Positions 1 to 5,379 of a stretch of DNA of 6,177 nucleotides are shown here, piece after piece (the first letter of the stretch is position 1; each line of letters starts with the position of its first letter). Location of the stretch: NCBI GenBank assembly GCA_018830415.1, contig JAHJSJ010000212.1, positions 1 to 6,177 of the forward strand, written 5' to 3'. Under the pieces are notes generated by a model. It saw nothing but the letters and a program-made list of their open reading frames with translations, ran no database searches and was not told the DNA's origin. Both the position numbers and the translations under genes were made by a program. Source of the stretch: Alphaproteobacteria bacterium (GTDB lineage Bacteria > Pseudomonadota > Alphaproteobacteria > Sphingomonadales > Sphingomonadaceae).

Positions 1-444
1 GCTTTGCTGTGGGCCTGGGGCGGGCTGCTGATCGTGCTGACGGGTGCCTATGCCTGGGCAACCGTGGCGTTTGGCATCCGCTTTTCCAACCTCACCTATC
101 GCGGGGTGCTGACCAACGGGCCATACCGGTTCACCCGCCACCCGGCCTATCTGGCGAAAAACCTGTTCTGGTGGGCTTCGGTGCTGCCGTTTCTGGTGAC
201 CTCCGGATCGGTTGCTGACGCGGTGCGCAACAGTTTTTTCCTGTTGATTGTCAATGCAATATACTATTGGCGGGCACGCACCGAAGAAGCGCACCTGCTC
301 GCCGAAGACCCCAAATATGTCGAATATCACGCGTGGATGGCGCAGCACGGGTTGATCACCGCGCCGCTGGTGCGATTGAAGCGGATGATCAGCGGGCCTA
401 GGCGCGCGCCGTCTGCGGCAGCTGGCCCGTTCCCGGCGGAATAG
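1..444 (+). CDS. Isoprenylcysteine carboxyl methyltransferase-like membrane methyltransferase (3' part)
   Basis: The reading frame is already open at the left edge, so the true start lies outside; 147 residues are visible. Seen: a hydrophobic N-terminal stretch (visible residues 5-24), then the hallmark NGPYRFTRHPAYLAKN (39-54), a second hydrophobic segment (about 55-90, probably a helical pair), and EE at 95-96 followed by DPKYVEYHAWM (103-113). The RHPxY motif and the downstream EE...P.Y..Y pattern are typical of the SAM-binding C-terminal half of the ICMT/phospholipid N-methyltransferase superfamily. Known: family members methylate isoprenylcysteines, phospholipids or small thiols at membranes. 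Bacteria generally lack prenylated CaaX proteins, so the substrate here is unknown. The tail after about residue 130 is Ala/Pro-rich and probably disordered. The gene converges with the ABM-fold gene, with only 4 bp between stop codons. Family call is firm; function is open. Confidence 0.85.
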   Translation, partial: ALLWAWGGLLIVLTGAYAWATVAFGIRFSNLTYRGVLTNGPYRFTRHPAYLAKNLFWWASVLPFLVTSGSVADAVRNSFFLLIVNAIYYWRARTEEAHLLAEDPKYVEYHAWMAQHGLITAPLVRLKRMISGPRRAPSAAAGPFPAE

Positions 445-448
445 CCGC

Positions 449-751
449 TTACATCAAGGCCGCGCCCTCATCAGCGTGGTATTTGATTGCTTCGACGATC
501 TGAATATCAAGCTGCGCAATCGCTGCGCCGAATGCTGCCATGTGCGGCGTGGCAAAATGCGCGGCAAGCGCGACGTCGTCCTGCCATTTTTCGACAATAT
601 GCAGCACGCCGGGATCGAGCACATCCTGCGCGAAGTTATAGGCGATGCAGCCTGCCTCGGCATTGGATGCCGCGACCATGTCGGACAACGCCGTGCGCGC
701 CGCCTCGATCGCGCCTGCGCCCACTTTGGCTTTGGCCAATACGATCAGCAT
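449..751 (-). CDS. Antibiotic biosynthesis monooxygenase (ABM) domain protein, putative quinol monooxygenase
   Basis: A 100-residue single-domain protein, the usual length for stand-alone ABM (dimeric alpha/beta ferredoxin-like) proteins. Seen: a first beta strand MLIVLAKAKV, a helix about 14-30, the family pattern EAGCIAYNFAQD (32-43), strand PGVLHIVEKWQD (48-59), then a helix carrying ALAAHFATPHMAAF (61-74) with His65 and His70, and a closing strand about 82-88. Known: relatives such as YgiN oxidise quinols without a cofactor, and others are heme- or polyketide-related. The substrate cannot be read from sequence. The ATG at 749-751 is preceded by GGGAG (759-763, minus strand) at a 7-base spacing, which fixes the start. 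It lies 15 bp downstream of the gshA stop on the same strand, so it is very probably co-transcribed with gshA. A link to quinone or redox metabolism is inferred from this context. Confidence 0.85.
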   Translation of the reverse strand: MLIVLAKAKVGAGAIEAARTALSDMVAASNAEAGCIAYNFAQDVLDPGVLHIVEKWQDDVALAAHFATPHMAAFGAAIAQLDIQIVEAIKYHADEGAALM

Positions 752-766
752 CTTGTCTCTCCCAAT

Positions 767-2137
767 TCAGAATGATTGTTCATAAACGCGCGCAATATCG
801 CTGTTCCATTCGCCGTGATAGGCATCGAGCAGGCGCTGGGCTGGCACCTTGCCGCTCGCGATAATCTCGTCGAGCGGATCGAGGAATCCGGTTTCGTTAT
901 CGCCCGAAGCGTTCAGCCGCGCGCGCGCTGCCAGCCCCTTGTGCGCGATCGCCAGCGCCTCGCGCCCGATATCGCGCAAGGATCCGCCGCCCGGCACCCT
1001 GGCATCGAGCGCCAGCCGCGGTGCATCATTGCGCAGCGCCTCGCGTTCTTCCACCGTCCAGTGCTTGACCAGATCCCACGCGGCATCGAGCGCGCCCTGA
1101 TCGTATAACAGCCCGACCCAGAACGCTGGCAGCGCGCAGATCTTGTTCCACGGGCCGCCATCGGCGCCGCGCATCTCCAGAAAGCTTTTGAGGCGCACTT
1201 CGGGAAAAGCGGTCGACATATGGTCGACCCAGTCGCTTGCCGTGGGGCGCTCGCCCGGCAGCGCTGGCAGCTTGCCTTCGAGGAAGTCGCGGAAGCTCTG
1301 CCCCGCCGCGTCGATATATTTGCCGTCGCGGAACACGAAATACATCGGCACGTCGAGCATATATTCGGCATAGCGTTCATAGCCGAACCCGTCTTCGAAG
1401 ACGAAACCCAGCATCCCCGTCCGCGCCGGATCGGTGTCTGACCAGATGTGCGAACGGTAGGACAGGAACCCGTTGGGCTTGCCCTCGGTGAAGGGCGAAT
1501 TGGCGAACAGCGCGGTCGCCAGCGGTTGCAGTGCGAGCCCGACGCGGAATTTCTGCACCATGTCGGCTTCGGATTGATAATCGAGGTTGACCTGAATGGT
1601 GCAGGTGCGCAGCATCATGTCGAGCCCCATGCTGCCCACACGCGGCATATGCCGCAGCATGATGTCATAGCGACCCTTGGGCATGATCGGCAGTTCTTCA
1701 CGGGTCTTGTCGGGCCACATGCCGAGGCCGAGATAGCCGACCCCGCATTTCTCGCCGACCGCCTTCACCTGCTCCAGATGCCGCCCGGTTTCCGCGCAGG
1801 TCTGATGCAGATTTTCCAGCGGCGCGCCCGATAATTCGAGCTGTCCGGCGGGTTCGAGGCTGACAGCGCCATCCTCGCCTTTGAGCGCGATGACATGTCC
1901 GCCTTCCTCAACCGGCGACCACCCGAATTGTTCGAGGCCTTTGAGCAGGTCACGGATGCCGCAGGGTTCATCATAGGACGGCGCGCGGTGGTCGGCGCGC
2001 CTATACACCAGTTTTTCGTGCTCGGTGCCGATGCGCCAGTCGGTCGGAGGCTTTTCGCCGCCCACCATGGGCGCGACCAATTGGTCGAGGCTTTCGATGA
2101 TCGGATCGTCTGCCGTGCTGGTTTCGCGTGTGCTCAT
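767..2137 (-). CDS. gshA: Glutamate-cysteine ligase, plant/alphaproteobacterial type
   Basis: Catalyses ATP-dependent joining of L-glutamate (through its gamma-carboxyl) to L-cysteine, the first and usually limiting step of glutathione synthesis in the cytosol. The 456-residue length suits the plant-type GCS2 family rather than the longer E. coli type. Seen: GTEHEK (37-42) with the acidic metal-binding residues, SLEPAGQLELSG (93-104), RTCTIQVNLDY (177-187) in the active-site sheet, FANSPF (211-216), and LKSFLEMRGADGG (317-329), the conserved nucleotide/metal region. It ends in YEQSF, with no sign of truncation or frameshift. The ATG start is supported by GAGGG on the minus strand (2146-2150) at an 8-base spacing. 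It lies 84 bp after rsmE and 15 bp before the ABM-fold gene on the same strand. The 84-bp gap could hold its own promoter, but I saw no convincing -35/-10 pair. Five cysteines (59, 114, 131, 179, 334) are present; I cannot say whether any form a regulatory disulfide as in plant enzymes. Confidence 0.96.
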   Translation of the reverse strand: MSTRETSTADDPIIESLDQLVAPMVGGEKPPTDWRIGTEHEKLVYRRADHRAPSYDEPCGIRDLLKGLEQFGWSPVEEGGHVIALKGEDGAVSLEPAGQLELSGAPLENLHQTCAETGRHLEQVKAVGEKCGVGYLGLGMWPDKTREELPIMPKGRYDIMLRHMPRVGSMGLDMMLRTCTIQVNLDYQSEADMVQKFRVGLALQPLATALFANSPFTEGKPNGFLSYRSHIWSDTDPARTGMLGFVFEDGFGYERYAEYMLDVPMYFVFRDGKYIDAAGQSFRDFLEGKLPALPGERPTASDWVDHMSTAFPEVRLKSFLEMRGADGGPWNKICALPAFWVGLLYDQGALDAAWDLVKHWTVEEREALRNDAPRLALDARVPGGGSLRDIGREALAIAHKGLAARARLNASGDNETGFLDPLDEIIASGKVPAQRLLDAYHGEWNSDIARVYEQSF

Positions 2138-2221
2138 CGAAGATGCCCTCTTTGGCCGGTTGCCATAGAAAACTGATATGCTGGTGGAAAGCGAAAACGT
2201 GTTTGCATGCGCGAAGCGGTG

Positions 2222-2965
2222 CTACCAATCGCCTGCGCTCGCCATCCACACCGCGAGCGCAGCGATGGCGGCGGTTTCGCCGCGCAGGATTCGCGGGCCG
2301 AGCGTGATCGGGCGGGCGGCAGGATGGGCGCGGATGGCGGCGCGCTCCGCATCGTCGAACCCGCCTTCGGGGCCGGTGAGGATGGCTGCGGGGCCGGAAT
2401 GGGCCGTGAAGGCTTGTGCTGCAGGCTCACCCCCGTTCTCGTCGGCAAAGAACAGCGCGCGATCATCCGGCCAATCGGTAAGCAGCGCGTCAAGTTTTAC
2501 CGGTTCGGCGAGTTCGGGCAGCGCCGTGCGGGCGCATTGTTCGGCAGCCTCGGTGGTGATCGCGCAGGCGCGATCAAGGTTGAGCTTATCGGCAACGCAG
2601 CGCCGGGTGATCAGCGGTTGAATGCGCGCCGCGCCCAGCTCGGTCGCCTTTTCCAGCACAAGATCGAAACGGTCTTTCTTGAGCAGCGCCGGGCAGAGCC
2701 ACAGGTCAGGCACGGCTTCACGCGGGCGGAGTTGTTCAAGCACTTCAAGCGCAACCTCGCGCTTGCCCACATCGCTGACCCGCGCGGCCCATTCACCGGT
2801 GATATCGTCGCACAGGATCACCGTGTCGCCCACGCCTGCACGCATGACGCGGGCGAGATAATGCGCGGGGTTGCCTTCTATCCGCACCCCCGCGCCGGGA
2901 CGCAGTTCCTCGGTCACGAACAGGCGCGGGGCGCTTTTCGGAGGCCATGCTGGGGTTGCGGACAT
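2222..2965 (-). CDS. rsmE: 16S rRNA (uracil(1498)-N(3))-methyltransferase
   Basis: SPOUT-class SAM-dependent methyltransferase that makes m3U1498 in the 30S decoding region; 247 residues, the normal length. Seen: an N-terminal PUA-like RNA-binding domain starting at PRLFV (13-17) and running to about 75, then KKDRFDLVLEKATELGA (96-112), QPLITRRC (116-123), AAEQCAR (140-146), and the trefoil-knot SAM-binding signatures ILTGPEGGF (195-203) and LGPRILRGETA (222-232). All motifs are intact. The ATG at 2963-2965 adds 12 residues before PRLFV. It lacks a clear Shine-Dalgarno sequence (the bases just upstream read GCAAAGCT on the minus strand), but there is no later ATG before residue 41, so it is the best choice. 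It is the first gene of the minus-strand group rsmE-gshA-ABM. It is divergent from the membrane-protein/ubiA pair across 39 bp, so the two transcription units must share or overlap their control regions. Confidence 0.96.
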   Translation of the reverse strand: MSATPAWPPKSAPRLFVTEELRPGAGVRIEGNPAHYLARVMRAGVGDTVILCDDITGEWAARVSDVGKREVALEVLEQLRPREAVPDLWLCPALLKKDRFDLVLEKATELGAARIQPLITRRCVADKLNLDRACAITTEAAEQCARTALPELAEPVKLDALLTDWPDDRALFFADENGGEPAAQAFTAHSGPAAILTGPEGGFDDAERAAIRAHPAARPITLGPRILRGETAAIAALAVWMASAGDW

Positions 2966-2974
2966 AGCTTTGCA

Positions 2975-2994
2975 CTAGGCGCTCCGGGCGCTAG
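2975..2994. repeat. Imperfect inverted repeat in the divergent rsmE / membrane-protein gap
   Basis: The 20 bases CTAGGCGCTCCGGGCGCTAG form arms CTA(G)GCGC and GCGCTAG around the loop TCCGG, with one bulged G. The element fills about half of the 39-bp gap between two divergent start codons and runs into the ribosome binding site of the plus-strand gene (2993-2998). It could be an operator or an mRNA hairpin that hides that site. Short GC-rich dyads are common by chance in DNA of this composition, so the functional reading is weak. Confidence 0.25.
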
Positions 2995-2998
2995 GGAG
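2993..2998 (+). promoter_or_regulatory. Ribosome binding site AGGGAG for the 132-residue membrane protein
   Basis: AGGGAG sits 6 bases before the ATG at 3005-3007. It decides the start: the same frame is open back to position 2207, but everything before 3005 is antisense to rsmE, and the membrane-protein character begins only here. Confidence 0.7.
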
Positions 2999-3004
2999 CA
3001 AGTC

Positions 3005-3403
3005 ATGTCCGCGCGCACTATACAGTTTGGGGCACAATTCCTGATCGCCACCGTGTTCCTGCTGCTCGGGGGATGGGCACTGTTTGCGCCGTCGAGCGTG
3101 ATTGCATTAGCGGTGACCGAGCCCTTTCAGGACAGCACTTTCCTCACCCGTTTTGCAATCGCCTGTTTTGGTGCGCAGGCGGTGCTATTCGGGCTGATGG
3201 CACTGGTTACGAGGTGGAGTGCGAGAGCGTTTCTCGTATTTGCCGCGCTGTTGCTGCCGTTTTTCGGGTTCAACTGGTATTTCCATTATGAAGTGCCGGT
3301 GCTGACTTCGATCGGGATGCTCGACTTTGCCGGTAACGTGACGATGTTCGCGCTGGCGCTGTGGGGCTGGCGGGCGGCAAGAATGGATAAAGCGCAAGCA
3401 TGA
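3005..3403 (+). CDS. Small integral membrane protein of unknown function, coupled to ubiA
   Basis: I do not recognise the family. The 132-residue product is strongly hydrophobic with about four predicted membrane helices: near 10-36, 46-68, 73-90 and 100-121. Seen: a short N-terminal tail MSARTIQFG, a small polar loop TEPFQDSTF (38-46), a positive loop TRWSAR (69-74), an aromatic patch GFNWYFHYE (88-96) between helices 3 and 4, and a positively charged tail RAARMDKAQA. By the positive-inside rule the C-terminus is probably cytoplasmic. The start at 3005 is chosen because of AGGGAG six bases upstream; in-frame codons further upstream lie inside rsmE on the other strand. Its stop codon overlaps the ubiA start in an ATGA arrangement (3400-3403), so the two are almost certainly one transcript and may be translationally coupled. 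A role near ubiquinone synthesis or its membrane setting is only inferred from this pairing. Confidence 0.8.
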   Translation: MSARTIQFGAQFLIATVFLLLGGWALFAPSSVIALAVTEPFQDSTFLTRFAIACFGAQAVLFGLMALVTRWSARAFLVFAALLLPFFGFNWYFHYEVPVLTSIGMLDFAGNVTMFALALWGWRAARMDKAQA

Positions 3404-4302
3404 CCAGCCAGATTGTCCCCGATAGTGAGCATCGCGGCATCGTCGAACGACTGCCGCAGCTTCCGCGTGACTTGGCGCAGCTGGCGCGGTTCGACCGGCC
3501 GATTGGGTGGTGGCTGTTGTTCTGGCCCTGTGTGTTCGGGGTGTGGCTGGCGGGTGCAGGTGCGCAATTCGCGCTACTTGGCTGGCTGCTGCTGGGCGCG
3601 ATTGCGATGCGCGGCGCGGGGTGCGTCTATAATGACATTGTCGATGCCGAACTTGACGCGAAGGTGGCGCGCACCGCCGCTCGCCCGGTAGCGAGCGGGC
3701 GGGTATCGAAGAAGCTGGCATGGGGGTGGCTGCTGGCCTTGTGCCTGATCGGCCTGATCGTGCTGTTGCAACTGCGCTGGCAGGCGCAAGTGGCGGCGCT
3801 GGGCAGCCTTGCGCTGGTCGCCGCCTATCCCTTCATGAAGCGCATCACCTGGTGGCCGCAGGCGTGGCTGGGGATGGTGTTCAACTGGGGGTTGCTGGTC
3901 GGCTGGACGCAATTGCGGCTGGACAATTGGGACGCGCTGGCAGCGGTCTATGCCGGGTGCATCGCCTGGGTGATCGGATATGATACGATCTATGCCCTGC
4001 AAGACCGCGAGGATGATGCAATGGTCGGCATCCGGTCTTCGGCGCTGGCGATGGGGGCGCGGGTGCAAGCGGGAATCGCCGGGTTCTATGCCGCCGCAAT
4101 CGTGCTGTGGGCGCTGGGCATCTGGCTCTATCGGCCCGATCCGCTGGCACTGCTCACGCTGCTGCCGGTGGCGGGGCATCTGGCGTGGCAGGTGGCAACG
4201 CTGGACGCGGCCGATTCCGCCAATCCGCTCACCCGGTTCCGGTCGAACCGCTGGGCTGGGGCGCTGATGGCGGCGGCGTGTTTTGTGGTGGGGAACGCCT
4301 AG
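3400..4302 (+). CDS. ubiA: 4-hydroxybenzoate polyprenyltransferase
   Basis: Membrane-bound prenyltransferase that attaches the polyprenyl tail to 4-hydroxybenzoate, the second committed step of ubiquinone synthesis. The 300-residue length is typical. Seen: an N-terminal amphipathic region ending in ARFDRPIGWWLLFWP (29-43), the first Asp-rich motif NDIVDAELD (78-86) that binds Mg-diphosphate, followed by ARTAARPVASG (90-100), and the second Asp-rich motif GYDTIYALQDREDD (193-206). Further conserved residues are GIRSSALAMG (210-219) and the C-terminal NPLTRFRSNRWAG (275-287). Hydrophobic segments between these motifs fit the multi-helix UbiA fold (about eight or nine helices). The ATG shares bases with the stop of the preceding membrane-protein gene (4-bp overlap), which argues for translation by re-initiation or coupling. 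A related UbiA-family enzyme is possible in principle, but the motif set and the neighbourhood with rsmE and gshA favour ubiquinone synthesis. Confidence 0.95.
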   Translation: MTSQIVPDSEHRGIVERLPQLPRDLAQLARFDRPIGWWLLFWPCVFGVWLAGAGAQFALLGWLLLGAIAMRGAGCVYNDIVDAELDAKVARTAARPVASGRVSKKLAWGWLLALCLIGLIVLLQLRWQAQVAALGSLALVAAYPFMKRITWWPQAWLGMVFNWGLLVGWTQLRLDNWDALAAVYAGCIAWVIGYDTIYALQDREDDAMVGIRSSALAMGARVQAGIAGFYAAAIVLWALGIWLYRPDPLALLTLLPVAGHLAWQVATLDAADSANPLTRFRSNRWAGALMAAACFVVGNA

Positions 4303-4323
4303 GAGCGTTGCGGCGGTGCTGTA

Positions 4324-4341
4324 GTGGGGACTGTCGCCCAC
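4324..4341 (+). other. Weak stem-loop downstream of ubiA
   Basis: GTGGG (4324-4328) can pair with CCCAC (4337-4341) around an 8-base loop, 22 bp after the ubiA stop. There is no run of T after it, so it is not a standard intrinsic terminator. It may be a weak terminator or processing site for the ubiA transcript, or a chance hairpin in GC-rich DNA. Confidence 0.25.
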
Positions 4342-4390
4342 CGACGCCTGACCAGGATCGACGAACTGCACATGGGACGATCAACTGTGT

Positions 4391-4408
4391 GTACTATCCT
4401 ACTAATAC
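4391..4408. promoter_or_regulatory. Candidate operator dyad upstream of the ABC transporter genes
   Basis: GTACTATCCTACTAATAC is an imperfect dyad with half-sites GTAnTA and TAnTAC separated by six bases; five of nine position pairs match. It also contains TACTA twice, 8 bp apart. It sits 67 bp before the ABC ATPase start in a locally AT-rich stretch that stands out from the surrounding GC-rich DNA. Known: ABC-2 type transporter operons are often controlled by GntR/YtrA- or PadR-type repressors that bind dyads of about this size. No regulator gene is visible here, so the binding protein is unknown and the site is inferred. Confidence 0.4.
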
Positions 4409-4411
4409 GGC

Positions 4412-4439
4412 TTTCCTCCCGCTATCAATCCTCTAAGAT
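4412..4439 (+). promoter_or_regulatory. Possible promoter for the ABC transporter genes
   Basis: TAAGAT (4434-4439) resembles a -10 box, with TTTCCT (4412-4417) as a poor -35 match at a 16-bp spacing. If real, transcription would begin near 4446, leaving a leader of about 30 bases before the ATG at 4475, and the dyad at 4391-4408 would lie just upstream of the -35. TACTAT or TAATAC within the dyad could equally serve as a -10. This is a weak call based on position and base composition. Confidence 0.25.
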
Positions 4440-4463
4440 ACGGGGCGTAATTATCAGTTTAAC

Positions 4464-4469
4464 AGGGGA
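4464..4469 (+). promoter_or_regulatory. Ribosome binding site AGGGGA for the ABC ATPase
   Basis: AGGGGA lies 5 bases before the ATG at 4475 and supports that codon as the start. The product begins directly with the first beta strand of the ATPase domain, as expected. Confidence 0.65.
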
Positions 4470-4474
4470 TCATC

Positions 4475-5365
4475 ATGCTCGAACTCAGCGGCGTCAGCCA
4501 CGTCTATCCCAACGGCACCCGCGCGCTTGACGATGTGACGCTGTCGATCCCCAAGGGGATGTTCGGGCTGCTCGGCCCCAATGGTGCGGGCAAATCGACG
4601 CTGATGCGCACCATCGCCTGCCTGCAATCGCCGACGGCGGGAAGCATCCGCTTCGGTGAGATTGATGTGTTGGCGCAGCCCGATGCGCTGCGGCGCACGC
4701 TTGGCTATCTTCCGCAGGATTTTGGCGTTTATCCGCGCGTTTCGGCCTATCAGATGCTCGATCACATGGCGGTACTGAAAGGCATTTATGATGCCAAGGA
4801 TCGGCGCGGCGTGGTCGAGAACCTGCTCAACCAGACCAACCTGTGGGCGGTGCGCGGCAAGGCGATCGCGGGCTTTTCGGGCGGGATGCGCCAGCGGTTC
4901 GGGATTGCGCAGGCGCTGATCGGTGATCCTGAACTGATCATCGTCGATGAACCCACCGCCGGGCTTGATCCCGAAGAACGCAACCGGTTCCTCAACCTGC
5001 TCGCCGGGATTGGTGAGAATGTGGTGGTGATCCTGTCGACCCACATCGTCGATGATGTCGCTGATCTGTGCCCGCGCATGGCGGTGCTGGCAGAGGGCCG
5101 GGTGCAATTGGAAGGGCCGCCGCGCGATTTGATCGGATCAATCGCCGGGCGGGTCTGGCAACGCACCATCGCGCATCAGCAATTGCCCGATATGCAGGCC
5201 GCGCACGAGGTGATCTCGCACCGCTTCTTTGCCGGAGAAATCGTGGTTCATGTGCTCAGCGACACGCAGCCCGAAGGTTTCGCCCCGGTCACGGGAGGGC
5301 TGGAGGACGTGTATTTCGCCACGCTGGCGCAAACCCGCCGCCCTGCCGCTGCCGCTGCGGCCTGA
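4475..5365 (+). CDS. ABC transporter ATP-binding protein
   Basis: The 296-residue nucleotide-binding subunit has all core motifs intact: Walker A GPNGAGKST (34-42), Q-loop PQDFGVYP (80-87) with Gln81, signature FSGGMRQR (134-141), Walker B LIIVDE (154-159) with catalytic Glu159, D-loop AGLD (162-165) and H-loop His190 in STH (188-190). The ATPase domain ends near 215. A C-terminal extension of about 80 residues (RVWQRTIAHQQLP from about 226, GGLEDVYFATLAQ 274-286) is of the kind seen in ABC-2 type exporter ATPases, followed by a low-complexity tail RRPAAAAAA. It lies in the cytoplasm and would power the permease encoded 14 bp downstream. It is preceded by a 172-bp intergenic region with a candidate operator, so it probably starts its own operon. 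The substrate is unknown. The Met in place of the usual Gln of LSGGQ is common in such ATPases and does not suggest inactivity. Confidence 0.92.
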   Translation: MLELSGVSHVYPNGTRALDDVTLSIPKGMFGLLGPNGAGKSTLMRTIACLQSPTAGSIRFGEIDVLAQPDALRRTLGYLPQDFGVYPRVSAYQMLDHMAVLKGIYDAKDRRGVVENLLNQTNLWAVRGKAIAGFSGGMRQRFGIAQALIGDPELIIVDEPTAGLDPEERNRFLNLLAGIGENVVVILSTHIVDDVADLCPRMAVLAEGRVQLEGPPRDLIGSIAGRVWQRTIAHQQLPDMQAAHEVISHRFFAGEIVVHVLSDTQPEGFAPVTGGLEDVYFATLAQTRRPAAAAAA

Positions 5366-5366
5366 T

Positions 5367-5371
5367 GGGAG
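5367..5371 (+). promoter_or_regulatory. Ribosome binding site GGGAG that decides the permease start
   Basis: GGGAG lies 8 bases before the ATG at 5380. An in-frame ATG at 5365-5367 overlaps the ATPase stop (TGATG) and would add five residues, MGAPA, but it has no purine-rich site in front of it. The later ATG is therefore preferred, though coupled initiation at the earlier one cannot be excluded. Confidence 0.55.
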
Positions 5372-5379
5372 CGCCCGCC

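Noticed and set aside
445..448. A search for a bidirectional terminator between the convergent methyltransferase and ABM genes
   Set aside because: Only 4 bp separate the stops and no stem-loop with a T-run is visible on either strand around them.
1210..1229. Paired GTCGAC palindromes separated by five bases
   Set aside because: They lie inside gshA in normal codons (Val-Asp-His-Met-Ser-Thr region) and are readily explained by coding sequence in GC-rich DNA.
2138..2221. Possible promoter or small RNA in the 84-bp gap between rsmE and gshA
   Set aside because: The gap is somewhat AT-richer, but I found no convincing -35/-10 pair, hairpin or conserved RNA motif; only the gshA ribosome binding site at 2146-2150 is supported.
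2207..3004. A long in-frame extension (about 266 codons) upstream of the 132-residue membrane protein on the plus strand
   Set aside because: It is fully antisense to rsmE or in the short gap, is rich in Arg/Gly/Ala as expected from GC-biased shadow translation, and the real start at 3005 has its own ribosome binding site.
3574..4371. A 265-codon minus-strand reading frame opposite ubiA
   Set aside because: Its product is a His/Arg/Pro/Gln-rich composition typical of the antisense of a GC-rich membrane-protein gene; ubiA on the other strand has all family motifs.
4454..5107. A 217-codon minus-strand reading frame opposite the ABC ATPase
   Set aside because: It mirrors the codon bias of the ATPase gene, shows no recognisable domain, and would occupy the ATPase's ribosome binding site.
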